Source of the DNA: Ignavibacteriales bacterium
GTDB taxonomy: Bacteria; Bacteroidota; Ignavibacteria; Ignavibacteriales; Ignavibacteriaceae
Direction: 5' to 3'
Assembly (NCBI GenBank): GCA_027349615.1
Contig: DAIEML010000044.1
Location: forward strand, 1 to 12,526
Length of the DNA: 12,526 nt
The position numbers and the translations under genes were made by a program. The notes below the pieces were generated by a model. That model was not told where the DNA came from and searched no databases. It was given only the letters and a program-made list of their open reading frames with translations. The stretch's first letter is position 1; each line of letters starts with the position of its first letter. This document shows positions 1-7,149 of the stretch, piece after piece.

Positions 1-3000
1 GCAAGGATTGTGAACATTGGCGGTAAAACAATTGGGCAAGGAACTCTGCACGATATCAGATCAAGGTTAAAAGCCGAGGAAAAACTTCGAACATCTGAAA
101 ATACATTCAGAACTATTTGGGAAGAGTCGTTAGAAGGCATGCGCTTAACTGATGAGAATGGCGTTGTTGTAATGTGCAATCAAGCCTTTGCTCGCATGGT
201 TGGAAAAACAAAAAAGGAAATTGAAGGGAATTTATATACCTCGATTTATAAAGTTAAATTTGATATCCGTTCAATCGAACATTATAAAAAGAATTTTATA
301 AACAGAACTTTTAAATCGCAAGATCAAAAAACTGCAACGCTTTGGAACGGAAAGAAAATTCATTTTGAAATGACAAATTCCTTTCTTAAGAATATCGAAG
401 GCGAAAAACTTCTTTTAAGTATTTTCAGAGATATAACAGAAAGAAAAAAAGTTGAGCTGCTTCTTAATAAAAAAGATAAGTTGTTGCAAGGAATTGCAGA
501 AGCAACTAAAACATTAATTTCTCATGAAAATCCGGATGAAGGCTTTCCGGCAGCATTAAATATACTTGGAAATGCTGCTGACGTTGACCGAGTTTATATT
601 TATAAGCATATTCAAAATGACGATGAAAACGATAAATATGTTTCAATAATTTATGAATGGGCAAGTGAAACCACCGAAAAACAAATTCACAATCCTGCAC
701 TTCATACACTTTCTTATTCAAGATTTCACACATTAAATTTTTACGAAAATTTTTCTCAAGGCAGATCTCTCAAGTTTTTAATTAAAGATCTTCTTTCAAC
801 CGAACAAAATTTATTTGTCGACGATAAAATAAAATCAATAATCCTTGTTCCGATTATGATTGACGGAAATTATTGGGGCTTCATTGGATTTGATGAATGT
901 AAATCAGATAGAGTATGGAGTGATAATGAAGAATCTTTATTGATTACAATGGCATCAACTCTTGGTGCAGTAATTAAAAGAGATAATATTCAAAAAGAAT
1001 TGATAGAAAAAAATAAAGAGTTAGATCAAGCAGTAATAAAAGCAGAAGCAGGCGCTAAAGCTAAAAGTGAATTTTTAGCATTGATGAGCCACGAAATCAG
1101 AACACCAATGAATGGTGTTATTGGAATGACCGGGCTTTTATTAGATACGAATTTATCTGATGAGCAGCGGGAGTTTGTTGATACAATTAGAATAAGCGGC
1201 GATCAATTATTAGTTATAATTAATGACATTTTGGATTTTTCAAAAATTGAGTCTGAAAAGCTTGAACTTGAAATGCAGCCTTTCGACATTCGCGATTGTG
1301 TTGAAGATTCACTTGATCTGCTTGCTTCAAAAGCCGGTGAAAAAGGTCTTGATCTTGCTTACTTAATTGAAAACAACACACCACAATCAGTAACCGGAGA
1401 TGTAACAAGGCTAAGACAAATTCTTACTAATCTGTTAAACAATGCAATTAAGTTTACTGAAACTGGTGAAGTATTTATTTCAATCTCATCAAAATATTTA
1501 AATGAAAATAAATACGAAATTCAGTTTGCAGTTAAAGATACTGGAATTGGAATTCCTGAAGATAGAATGGATAGGTTATTCAAAGCGTTTAGTCAAGTCG
1601 ATGCTTCGACAACAAGAACGCACGGAGGCACTGGTTTAGGATTAGTAATAAGCAAAAAATTAGCTGAGATGATGGGCGGAAGAATGTGGTTTGAAAGTAA
1701 AGTTGGTGTTGGCTCAACTTTTTATTTTACTATAACATCCGATGCTGCACCTTCTCAATCAAAAGTTTATATGAAAGGACAAGCAATGCAACTTACCGGT
1801 AAGAAGGCATTGATTGTTGATGATAACAAAACAAACAGAAGAATTTTAAAAGTTCAAACAGATGCGTGGGGAATGAATTCAAAAGTTACAGAATCTCCTT
1901 TAGAAGCATTAAATATTATTGCTAATGGAGAAGCCTTTGATGTAGCCATTTTAGATTATCAGATGCCAGTTATGGATGGAGTGACGCTTGCATCAGAAAT
2001 TAGAAAATTTGAAAAAGGGAAAGACCTTCCAATTATAATTCTTACTTCTATTGGAAGAAAAGAAGGCTTAGCTGATTATGAAAATTTAAGATTGGATGCA
2101 TTTATAACAAAACCAGTAAAGCAAATTCAATTCTTTGAATGTTTATCTACCATACTTATTGGCAAAAACAAAACTGTATTAAATAAGCCAAAATCTACTG
2201 CAAGAATTGATTCAGAACTCGGACACAGACGTCCATTAAAAATTTTGTTGGCGGAAGATAATGCAGTAAATCAGAAAGTTGCGATAAAAATTTTGAGTAA
2301 GCTGGGATACCGTGCTGACATTGCTGCTAACGGCTACGAAGTTCTCAATTCATTAAGGAAAATTAATTACGAGTTAATTTTGATGGATATTTTCATGCCT
2401 GAAATGGACGGATTTAAAGCAACAGAAATAATATTAAAAAATTACGCTGGCCAAATTCGTCCAAAAATAATTGCGATGACAGCTAATGCAATGCAAGGCG
2501 ATAAAGAAAAATGTATCGAAGCGGGCATGGATGATTATATCAGCAAACCTGTAAGAGTTGAAGAGCTCCAGGAAGCATTAGGGAAATGGAGCGATATTAT
2601 TTACGAAGAAAGAAACACGGAACTTGCGGAAAAAGAAAATCAACAAACTTCAGTTAAGTATATTGATGAAAGCAAAATTGATTTGATTACGGATATTCAA
2701 TCTCCAGATGATATAGCTTTCTTTATTGAACTTCTTGATATTTATATTCGGGATTTTCCTATTGGCGTTTCTAATATTAAAAATTCAATTGAGCAGAATA
2801 ATTTTGATAAACTTAGATTTGCTGCGCACAAATTAAAAGGAAGCAGCTTAACACTTGGTATCGATGTAATTTCTGACTTGTGCAACCAAATTGAAGAAGC
2901 AGCTGACAAAAAAAGTATGGATGCAAACTTAAACGAACTTTTAACCACTTTAATTAATAAAATTGAAGTTGTTCTTAAGGAAATTGAGATGCTGAAAGAA

Positions 3001-3027
3001 AAGTACAGTCATATTGCTTTCAATTAA
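1..3027 (+). CDS. Hybrid sensor histidine kinase (PAS-PAS-GAF-HisKA-HATPase-REC-REC-HPt), 5'-partial
   Basis: Multi-step phosphorelay kinase, truncated at the left edge. The frame is open to base 1, and the residues before the first possible start (GTG at 10) read like the end of a PAS/PAC domain, so the true start lies upstream. Counting from that GTG: end of one PAS (about 1-28), a second PAS (about 28-145, ending in RDITERKK), GAF (about 165-325), a short coiled coil, and HisKA with SHEIRTPMN and phospho-accepting His361 (nt 1090-1092). The HATPase has N-box [16 protein letters not shown] (510-516) and GGTGLGL (539-545). REC1 has acceptor Asp649 (nt 1954-1956) and REC2 has Asp793 (nt 2386-2388). 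The C-terminal HPt has AHKLKGSS with His940 (nt 2827-2829). All phosphorylation sites are intact. No transmembrane segment is visible in the part seen, and no DNA-binding domain is present, so a separate response regulator must receive the phosphate. The signal sensed is unknown. It resembles BarA/ArcB-type kinases in arrangement, but I would not name it. Confidence 0.95.
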   Translation, partial: ARIVNIGGKTIGQGTLHDIRSRLKAEEKLRTSENTFRTIWEESLEGMRLTDENGVVVMCNQAFARMVGKTKKEIEGNLYTSIYKVKFDIRSIEHYKKNFINRTFKSQDQKTATLWNGKKIHFEMTNSFLKNIEGEKLLLSIFRDITERKKVELLLNKKDKLLQGIAEATKTLISHENPDEGFPAALNILGNAADVDRVYIYKHIQNDDENDKYVSIIYEWASETTEKQIHNPALHTLSYSRFHTLNFYENFSQGRSLKFLIKDLLSTEQNLFVDDKIKSIILVPIMIDGNYWGFIGFDECKSDRVWSDNEESLLITMASTLGAVIKRDNIQKELIEKNKELDQAVIKAEAGAKAKSEFLALMSHEIRTPMNGVIGMTGLLLDTNLSDEQREFVDTIRISGDQLLVIINDILDFSKIESEKLELEMQPFDIRDCVEDSLDLLASKAGEKGLDLAYLIENNTPQSVTGDVTRLRQILTNLLNNAIKFTETGEVFISISSKYLNENKYEIQFAVKDTGIGIPEDRMDRLFKAFSQVDASTTRTHGGTGLGLVISKKLAEMMGGRMWFESKVGVGSTFYFTITSDAAPSQSKVYMKGQAMQLTGKKALIVDDNKTNRRILKVQTDAWGMNSKVTESPLEALNIIANGEAFDVAILDYQMPVMDGVTLASEIRKFEKGKDLPIIILTSIGRKEGLADYENLRLDAFITKPVKQIQFFECLSTILIGKNKTVLNKPKSTARIDSELGHRRPLKILLAEDNAVNQKVAIKILSKLGYRADIAANGYEVLNSLRKINYELILMDIFMPEMDGFKATEIILKNYAGQIRPKIIAMTANAMQGDKEKCIEAGMDDYISKPVRVEELQEALGKWSDIIYEERNTELAEKENQQTSVKYIDESKIDLITDIQSPDDIAFFIELLDIYIRDFPIGVSNIKNSIEQNNFDKLRFAAHKLKGSSLTLGIDVISDLCNQIEEAADKKSMDANLNELLTTLINKIEVVLKEIEMLKEKYSHIAFN

Positions 3028-3117
3028 AAAGCTTTTCCTATTTTCTTTTCAAATAATATTAATAATTTTTATACTTTCGATAATTAAATTTTTCATTATT
3101 TCCAGAAGATAATTTTC

Positions 3118-4083
3118 ATGAAAATTGGAAACGAGAAAAAACGAGCTCCATTAAATCGAACAATATCTTTAACTGATTCTGAAATTAAAATTTTTCAAAA
3201 AAGATTATTGCAGCTAAATAATAAAGTGGATGCCGCTGCTTTTCAAAATAAAATTATACACCAAGATATTTTTGAAGTACTGGATATTTTACCTGATAAT
3301 TTTATTGATTTGTTATTTATTGATCCGCCTTACAATCTTCATAAAAAATTTAATACTACGGCTTTTAAAGAAATGGATCTGAAAGCTTATGAAATTTGGA
3401 TTGATTCATGGCTTTCAAAAATGATTAGGATGTTGAAACCAAGTTCTTCTATTTATATCTGCGGTGATTGGAAATCTTCACCGGCAATTTATTCTTCGGC
3501 ATCAAAATATTTTAAAGTCCAAAATAGAATTACTTGGGAAAGAGAAAAGGGAAGAGGTTCGAAAAATAATTGGAAAAATTGCTCGGAAGATATTTGGTTC
3601 TTTTCAATGAGTGATAATTTTATTTTTAATGTTGATGAAGTTAAAATGAAGAGAAAAGTGCTGGCGCCTTACAAAACAAGCGATGGCAAACCTAAAGATT
3701 GGAAAAATTCGGGAGATGAAAATTTTAGGATAACACATCCATCAAATATTTGGACTGACATAACAATTCCGTTTTGGTCAATGCCGGAAAATACTGATCA
3801 TCCTACACAGAAACCTGAAAAGCTTCTTGCAAAAATTATTTTGGCAAGTTCAAATCCTTGTGATTTTATTTTTGATCCATTCCTTGGGTCTGGAACCACT
3901 GCAGTTGTAGCAAAAAAACTTGGGAGAAATTATTCCGGAATTGAATTAGATCAAGAATTCTGCTGTTTAGCAGAAAAAAGAATTCAGCTTGCAGAAAAAG
4001 ATAAATCAATTCAAGGTTATGATGGAGAAGTATTTTGGGAACGAAATACTTTAGCAGAACGAAAAAGAAAAAATATTAAGTAA
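3118..4083 (+). CDS. Beta-class DNA methyltransferase, probably N6-adenine, orphan
   Basis: S-adenosylmethionine-dependent DNA methyltransferase of 321 residues. Catalytic motif IV, FIDPPYNL (DPPY at residues 69-72), comes before the AdoMet-binding motif I, FDPFLGSGTT (DPF at 253-255, GSGTT at 257-261). That order defines the beta class, and DPPY rather than SPPY favours N6-adenine over N4-cytosine. HPTQKP at 228-233 is the usual beta-class signature just before motif I. The middle contains WEREKGRGSKNNWKNCSEDIW, probably part of target recognition. The ATG at 3118 has only a weak purine stretch upstream. No restriction endonuclease, specificity subunit or Vsr gene adjoins it: a kinase lies upstream and the SRP RNA downstream. 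It is therefore either a solitary methylase with an epigenetic role or a remnant of a restriction-modification system. The recognition sequence cannot be read from the protein. Confidence 0.93.
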   Translation: MKIGNEKKRAPLNRTISLTDSEIKIFQKRLLQLNNKVDAAAFQNKIIHQDIFEVLDILPDNFIDLLFIDPPYNLHKKFNTTAFKEMDLKAYEIWIDSWLSKMIRMLKPSSSIYICGDWKSSPAIYSSASKYFKVQNRITWEREKGRGSKNNWKNCSEDIWFFSMSDNFIFNVDEVKMKRKVLAPYKTSDGKPKDWKNSGDENFRITHPSNIWTDITIPFWSMPENTDHPTQKPEKLLAKIILASSNPCDFIFDPFLGSGTTAVVAKKLGRNYSGIELDQEFCCLAEKRIQLAEKDKSIQGYDGEVFWERNTLAERKRKNIK

Positions 4084-4096
4084 TTTTATTTCTTCC

Positions 4097-4127
4097 TTGT
4101 AATAGATTAAAAATTTTTCAATCTTTG
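4097..4127 (+). promoter_or_regulatory. Candidate promoter of the SRP RNA gene
   Basis: TTG at 4097-4099 is followed after 20 nt by AATCTTTG at 4120-4127, one mismatch from the Bacteroidota-type TAnnTTTG element, whose usual spacing to TTG is about 19-21 nt. Transcription would begin near 4131-4135, about 25 nt before the SRP RNA stem. It begins only 14 nt after the methyltransferase stop, so the RNA would have its own promoter. The spacer contains an A/T palindrome (4105-4123, GATT...AATC). This is by-eye motif matching only. Confidence 0.45.
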
Positions 4128-4158
4128 CATCCCTCAATTAAGAAGAGAGGTACATTTT

Positions 4159-4244
4159 GGGCACCGGTTAACAAGATAGTGCCGAACCCCGTCAGATCCG
4201 GAAGGAAGCAGCGGTAAGCATAATTCTTGTGTAACCGTCTGCCC
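4159..4244 (+). ncRNA. ffs: Signal recognition particle RNA (small, 4.5S-type)
   Basis: The RNA scaffold of the signal recognition particle; it binds Ffh and directs membrane and secretory proteins to the translocon. The apical domain is unmistakable: GTCAG (4191-4195), a short stem TCC/GGA closing the GGAA tetraloop at 4200-4203, then AAGCAGC (4206-4212), which forms the Ffh-binding asymmetric and symmetric loops. The ends pair: GGGCA (4159-4163) with TGCCC (4240-4244), and CGGTTA (4165-4170) with TAACCG (4232-4237). This gives a hairpin of about 86 nt, of the short bacterial type without an Alu domain. Exact ends are uncertain by several bases, since the transcript probably starts upstream near 4133. 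It is clearly richer in G+C than its surroundings and is followed directly by a T-run. Confidence 0.95.
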
Positions 4245-4251
4245 TTTTTTT
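4232..4251 (+). terminator. Rho-independent terminator of the SRP RNA
   Basis: The closing stem of the SRP RNA (TAACCG and TGCCC on the 3' side) is followed at once by seven T residues (4245-4251), the pattern of an intrinsic terminator that uses the RNA's own hairpin. The T-run overlaps the last codon region of the converging SixA-like gene, whose stop codon is at 4252-4250. Confidence 0.55.
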
Positions 4252-4741
4252 ATGAATTTATTTTAGCGAAAACGCTTGCCGGAATTAAAAACTCCAATGT
4301 TCCTTTTGCAAGATGAGCTTTATTGTGAAATGAAATTTTTGCAATTGCACCTTTCTTGAAATCAACTATTGATCCATTGACGGAAATTAGGTCAGATAAA
4401 ATTTCTGACATATCCGGCTGATGACCGACAAATGCAAAATCTTCTCCGCTAAATGAGTTGGCTGTTTCAATTATTGATTCAGTGCTGCATCCAGGTGATA
4501 ATTTTCTATCTGGAATAATTTTATCTTTTATATCAAAAGTTTCAGCGATTATTTGCGCTGTCTGAATTGTTCTTACCAAAGGTGATGACACTATACAATC
4601 AAATTTATCAATTAGATTTTTCCAGCTTTCAGCAGCTGATTTCATTTTAATTCTACCTGATTGAGTTAATTCTCTGTCGAAATCTTTTTTACCAGTTGCT
4701 GCTTTTTCTGCATCACCGTGGCGTATCAAATAAATATTCAT
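4250..4741 (-). CDS. sixA: SixA-type phosphohistidine phosphatase (histidine phosphatase superfamily)
   Basis: A 163-residue protein, almost the length of E. coli SixA (161). The superfamily signature is N-terminal: LIRHGDAE with RHG at residues 7-9 and nucleophile His8. SSPLVRTIQTA supplies the second phosphate-binding arginine (Arg57), and FVGHQPDM supplies the second catalytic histidine (His107). SixA in E. coli removes phosphate from the HPt histidine of ArcB; more distant relatives have other phosphate substrates, so the substrate here is inferred. The ATG at 4741 has no Shine-Dalgarno sequence. The gene lies 33 nt after a small unknown gene and ends the minus-strand run. It is convergent with the SRP RNA gene and overlaps its terminator by 2 nt. 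An HPt-bearing hybrid kinase is encoded nearby. Confidence 0.88.
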   Translation of the reverse strand: MNIYLIRHGDAEKAATGKKDFDRELTQSGRIKMKSAAESWKNLIDKFDCIVSSPLVRTIQTAQIIAETFDIKDKIIPDRKLSPGCSTESIIETANSFSGEDFAFVGHQPDMSEILSDLISVNGSIVDFKKGAIAKISFHNKAHLAKGTLEFLIPASVFAKINS

Positions 4742-4774
4742 AATTTCAATTTCAAAAGTTTATTAAAAAGAAAA

Positions 4775-5068
4775 TCAATTTTTGTATTCGACAAAAATTA
4801 CAGTTACATATTGATGAAAATCCATTAAATCTTTATTCAATTCTCTACCATAAATTGAATTCATCTTTTTATCCCACTCTTCTTTTGATGCCGAAGTTAC
4901 TTCGCAAAATTTACTGTACTTCTCTTCAAGTAACAGACTACTTTCAACCTCTGCAATTTCTATTTCTTCGCCGGCAATTTGTGAAAGATGCTTAATTGTA
5001 TATTCATTAAAATGATTTTGGATTTGCTCATCATTTGTTTTTTTCAAAAATAAAAGAAGTTTATACAT
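4775..5068 (-). CDS. Small protein of unknown function, possible dimeric alpha/beta-barrel (EthD-like) fold
   Basis: A soluble 97-residue protein that I do not recognise with certainty. I start it at the ATG at 5068, where the preceding lipoprotein gene stops. A TTG two codons upstream (5074) is possible, but the ATG forms a TGATG stop-start overlap typical of translational coupling. It opens with a beta-strand (YKLLLFLKK), then helix-rich charged sequence, a KFCEVTSASKEEWDKKM stretch, and a final strand HQYVTVIFVEYKN. That order of outer strands and helices suggests a ferredoxin-like dimeric alpha/beta barrel such as EthD or stress-responsive A/B-barrel proteins; this is inference from pattern. 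There is no signal peptide, no membrane segment, no cysteine pair and no obvious catalytic motif. The SixA-like gene follows after 33 nt. Confidence 0.75.
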   Translation of the reverse strand: MYKLLLFLKKTNDEQIQNHFNEYTIKHLSQIAGEEIEIAEVESSLLLEEKYSKFCEVTSASKEEWDKKMNSIYGRELNKDLMDFHQYVTVIFVEYKN

Positions 5069-5070
5069 CA
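5066..5070 (-). promoter_or_regulatory. TGATG stop-start overlap (translational coupling)
   Basis: Read on the minus strand, the lipoprotein stop codon TGA (5070-5068) shares its A with the ATG of the small downstream protein (5068-5066). No Shine-Dalgarno sequence precedes that ATG, so reinitiation by ribosomes finishing the lipoprotein is the likely way the small protein is made. Confidence 0.6.
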
Positions 5071-6258
5071 GCAATCAATTGTAAATGAGTTTATTATGCT
5101 TTGAAAAATTTGTTTATAAGTATCGTAAGTATATTTTGAAGCAGTTAGAATTAAAAGAAATTTACTGCTGCTGCATGAAAATTCGAAGAACTGGACAAAA
5201 TCTTTTCTCATAGGAATTTTATCCGAATACCGAACTTTATATTTACCATTCGTCTCAAAGTTTAATTTATAATTAACATACATTTCAGCGGAATCTTCCG
5301 GAGGAATCATTATTACAGAAATGCTTGATCCAATTTCATCGTTAACATATTTTGTTCCGGCAGTTGCATTTTTTAAGTAATCTGTAATTGAAAGATTTCT
5401 TATTGTTCTCCAATTATCCGGTAATGTTAAAGTATAACCAAGTCTGTCTTTTGTATTTGAAGTTGTTTTCAAAGTGTCTGCATCAATATCAATTCCAACT
5501 GACGCATAAAATGATTTTAAATCAGTTATTTCAGGCTTTTCTGGTTTTAAATTGAAATTCTGAATTTGATTAATTACGAAGTTATCAAAAATATTATTTG
5601 AGCTAATATATTTTGATTTTGAATAATTAAATAAAAATACATCAGCTTTACTTGATATTTCAGATTCCTTCGTGCTTTCCATTTCAGTTCTAATTCTATC
5701 GGAATTTAGTTCGATTATACTTTGAGTGAATTCATTTTTTGGTTCAACCAATTTTGTAAATGTTCTGAATATTAATTTTGCAGTAGTATCACTTATCAAG
5801 AAAAGAGAAATTCGATTTACTTTTAAAGTGTCTTTAGAAATAAAATTTTCTGATACTCTAATAATTTTTTGTTTGTTCATTTCTAAAACCGAATCATCCA
5901 AATATCCGTTTAAGGATTTATCAAGTAAGTATAGTCTTAATGTCGAATCATAGACTGCAAATCGGTTATAAATAGGGCTTGGGAAACTGATCAATACTAA
6001 AAAATATTTTTTACCGGAATTGATTCTTACGCTGTCAAATGAAAAATTATTGAAATCTGTATTAACCGGTAAATTTAGATCAGTAAAATTTCCAAGGTTT
6101 TTATTAGCAATTGTATCACCGCTGATGGATTGTTGAATTAAATTTTTAATATCCGTAGAATAATAAACTTTTGACGTCTCTTTGAATTTATTAAATAAAG
6201 AGCAGCCGGAAATTAAAAACAGAAAAACGAATAATATAATTTTACTTTTTTGCTGCAT
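5068..6258 (-). CDS. Lipoprotein of unknown function with PsbP/DUF1795-like C-terminal domain
   Basis: A 396-residue exported lipoprotein. The N-terminus has MQQKSK, a hydrophobic core (7-16) and the lipobox ISGC, with the lipidated cysteine at residue 19. Residues about 30-240 are unassigned, rich in Ser, Asn, Lys and beta-strand-like stretches. From about 265 to the end the pattern changes: GYTLTLPDNW (274-283), a proposed amphipathic helix, SSISVIMIPP, and a C-terminal helix YDTYKQIFQSIINSFTI. This resembles the PsbP / DUF1795 fold found in many bacterial lipoproteins; I infer it from the shape, not from a database match. No catalytic motif is seen. It lies 90 nt after the L,D-transpeptidase gene and is translationally coupled to the small protein downstream. 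The ATG at 6258 has no clear Shine-Dalgarno sequence. The protein ends in Cys396. Confidence 0.85.
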   Translation of the reverse strand: MQQKSKIILFVFLFLISGCSLFNKFKETSKVYYSTDIKNLIQQSISGDTIANKNLGNFTDLNLPVNTDFNNFSFDSVRINSGKKYFLVLISFPSPIYNRFAVYDSTLRLYLLDKSLNGYLDDSVLEMNKQKIIRVSENFISKDTLKVNRISLFLISDTTAKLIFRTFTKLVEPKNEFTQSIIELNSDRIRTEMESTKESEISSKADVFLFNYSKSKYISSNNIFDNFVINQIQNFNLKPEKPEITDLKSFYASVGIDIDADTLKTTSNTKDRLGYTLTLPDNWRTIRNLSITDYLKNATAGTKYVNDEIGSSISVIMIPPEDSAEMYVNYKLNFETNGKYKVRYSDKIPMRKDFVQFFEFSCSSSKFLLILTASKYTYDTYKQIFQSIINSFTIDC

Positions 6259-6348
6259 GAAAATTGTGAAAAAAAATTATCAAAAGTTACTAATTATTTT
6301 TCATAATTCTAATTGAACTATCGACAATTTATCAAAATAAATTGATCA

Positions 6349-7149
6349 TCATTCAAGAATAAGCATCAATTTTTTTACTTCAGGAATTACCGATTCTATA
6401 AATTCGTAGGAAGATTTTATAATTTGTCTCTTTAATATTTTTCTTGAGTCGCCAATAGGCAGTCCTACATGGCTAACATTAAATTTATCAATAATTATCG
6501 GCTGTTTTTCCCCAATAAAATAATTGCCTCGATACATTTGTTTTAACCTTATTTCTAAAGTTTTATGAAGTTCCCTAAAACTGTATTCGTAAAAATTTTT
6601 AGATGAATCGATAAATGAAATTGTTATAGCATTATTTCCGCTGTGCACTAAAACTGGAGTTCCAATATCAATTTCTTTGTACAATTCCTTAGCCATTGCT
6701 CTTGAAATTCTTAGGCATCCGTGTGAGCTTTTGCTTTTACCTAAAAATCTGTAATAACCTGAAGTTGGCAATGCATGAAATCCGATTCCAAAATTAAATC
6801 CCATCCAATTTAACATTAGTGTACTGTCAAATTGCCGTGAATACCATTTGGGAAGTTTTGCTTGAATGACGAATAAACCTTCTTTTGTGTTGATTCCGTC
6901 TTGAAGCTTGTCTGTTCCGCTGGAGACGCCGAACTCTTTTACAGTTCCATCTTTAGAATGCAGAAATGCTTTTTGAGTTGATAAATTCACTTCGATGTAA
7001 AATGCATGGAAAGTATAAATTGTGTCACGAAGAAATGAAAAGTTCATCGTTTTAGAAGAATCAGAATATTTTTGAACTTTGCAGAATGTGTTTGAATTAA
7101 ATATAAATTGAATAGAGAAAAATAAAATGAACAATAATTTATTTTTCAT
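6349..7149 (-). CDS. Exported L,D-transpeptidase (YkuD domain)
   Basis: Periplasmic cysteine transpeptidase that crosslinks peptidoglycan or attaches proteins to it, judged by family. I choose the ATG at 7149 (266 residues) over an in-frame TTG at 7167, because the ATG gives a clean signal peptide (MKNK, hydrophobic core 5-17, NTFCK). The YkuD domain spans about residues 49-165: YIEVNLSTQKAFLH, a glycine/threonine region SSGTDKLQDGINTKEG, FGIGFHALP with His125, and the active site SSHGCLRIS with Cys145. All catalytic residues are present. About 95 residues after the domain are unassigned; they include HVGLPIGDSRKILKRQ and a hydrophobic C-terminus. The start overlaps the end of uvrC by 11 nt, so the two are probably co-transcribed although unrelated in function. 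There is no lipobox, and no Shine-Dalgarno sequence is visible. Confidence 0.92.
   Translation of the reverse strand: MKNKLLFILFFSIQFIFNSNTFCKVQKYSDSSKTMNFSFLRDTIYTFHAFYIEVNLSTQKAFLHSKDGTVKEFGVSSGTDKLQDGINTKEGLFVIQAKLPKWYSRQFDSTLMLNWMGFNFGIGFHALPTSGYYRFLGKSKSSHGCLRISRAMAKELYKEIDIGTPVLVHSGNNAITISFIDSSKNFYEYSFRELHKTLEIRLKQMYRGNYFIGEKQPIIIDKFNVSHVGLPIGDSRKILKRQIIKSSYEFIESVIPEVKKLMLILE

Noticed and set aside
3024..3040. Palindrome AAAAGCTTTT after the kinase gene as a terminator
   Set aside because: The palindrome has no loop and almost no G/C, so no stable hairpin can form; the following T-rich stretch is normal for this genome.
3069..3080. TACTTTCG as a -7 element for the methyltransferase
   Set aside because: It has one mismatch from TAnnTTTG but no TTG at the right distance upstream.
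4105..4123. A/T palindrome before the SRP RNA as an operator or as the methyltransferase terminator
   Set aside because: It lies in the spacer of the likely promoter, but A/T runs of this size are frequent here and no T-run or repeat copy supports a function.
5161..6264. Shared sequence TGCTGCATGAAAATT near 5167 and 6250
   Set aside because: One copy is inside the lipoprotein coding region and the other spans its start codon; a 15-base match in A/T-rich DNA without flanking similarity is probably chance.
6259..6348. Inverted repeat ATCAA/TTGAT between the L,D-transpeptidase and lipoprotein genes as a terminator or operator
   Set aside because: The stem is only about five A/T-rich pairs and no T-run follows on the minus strand.
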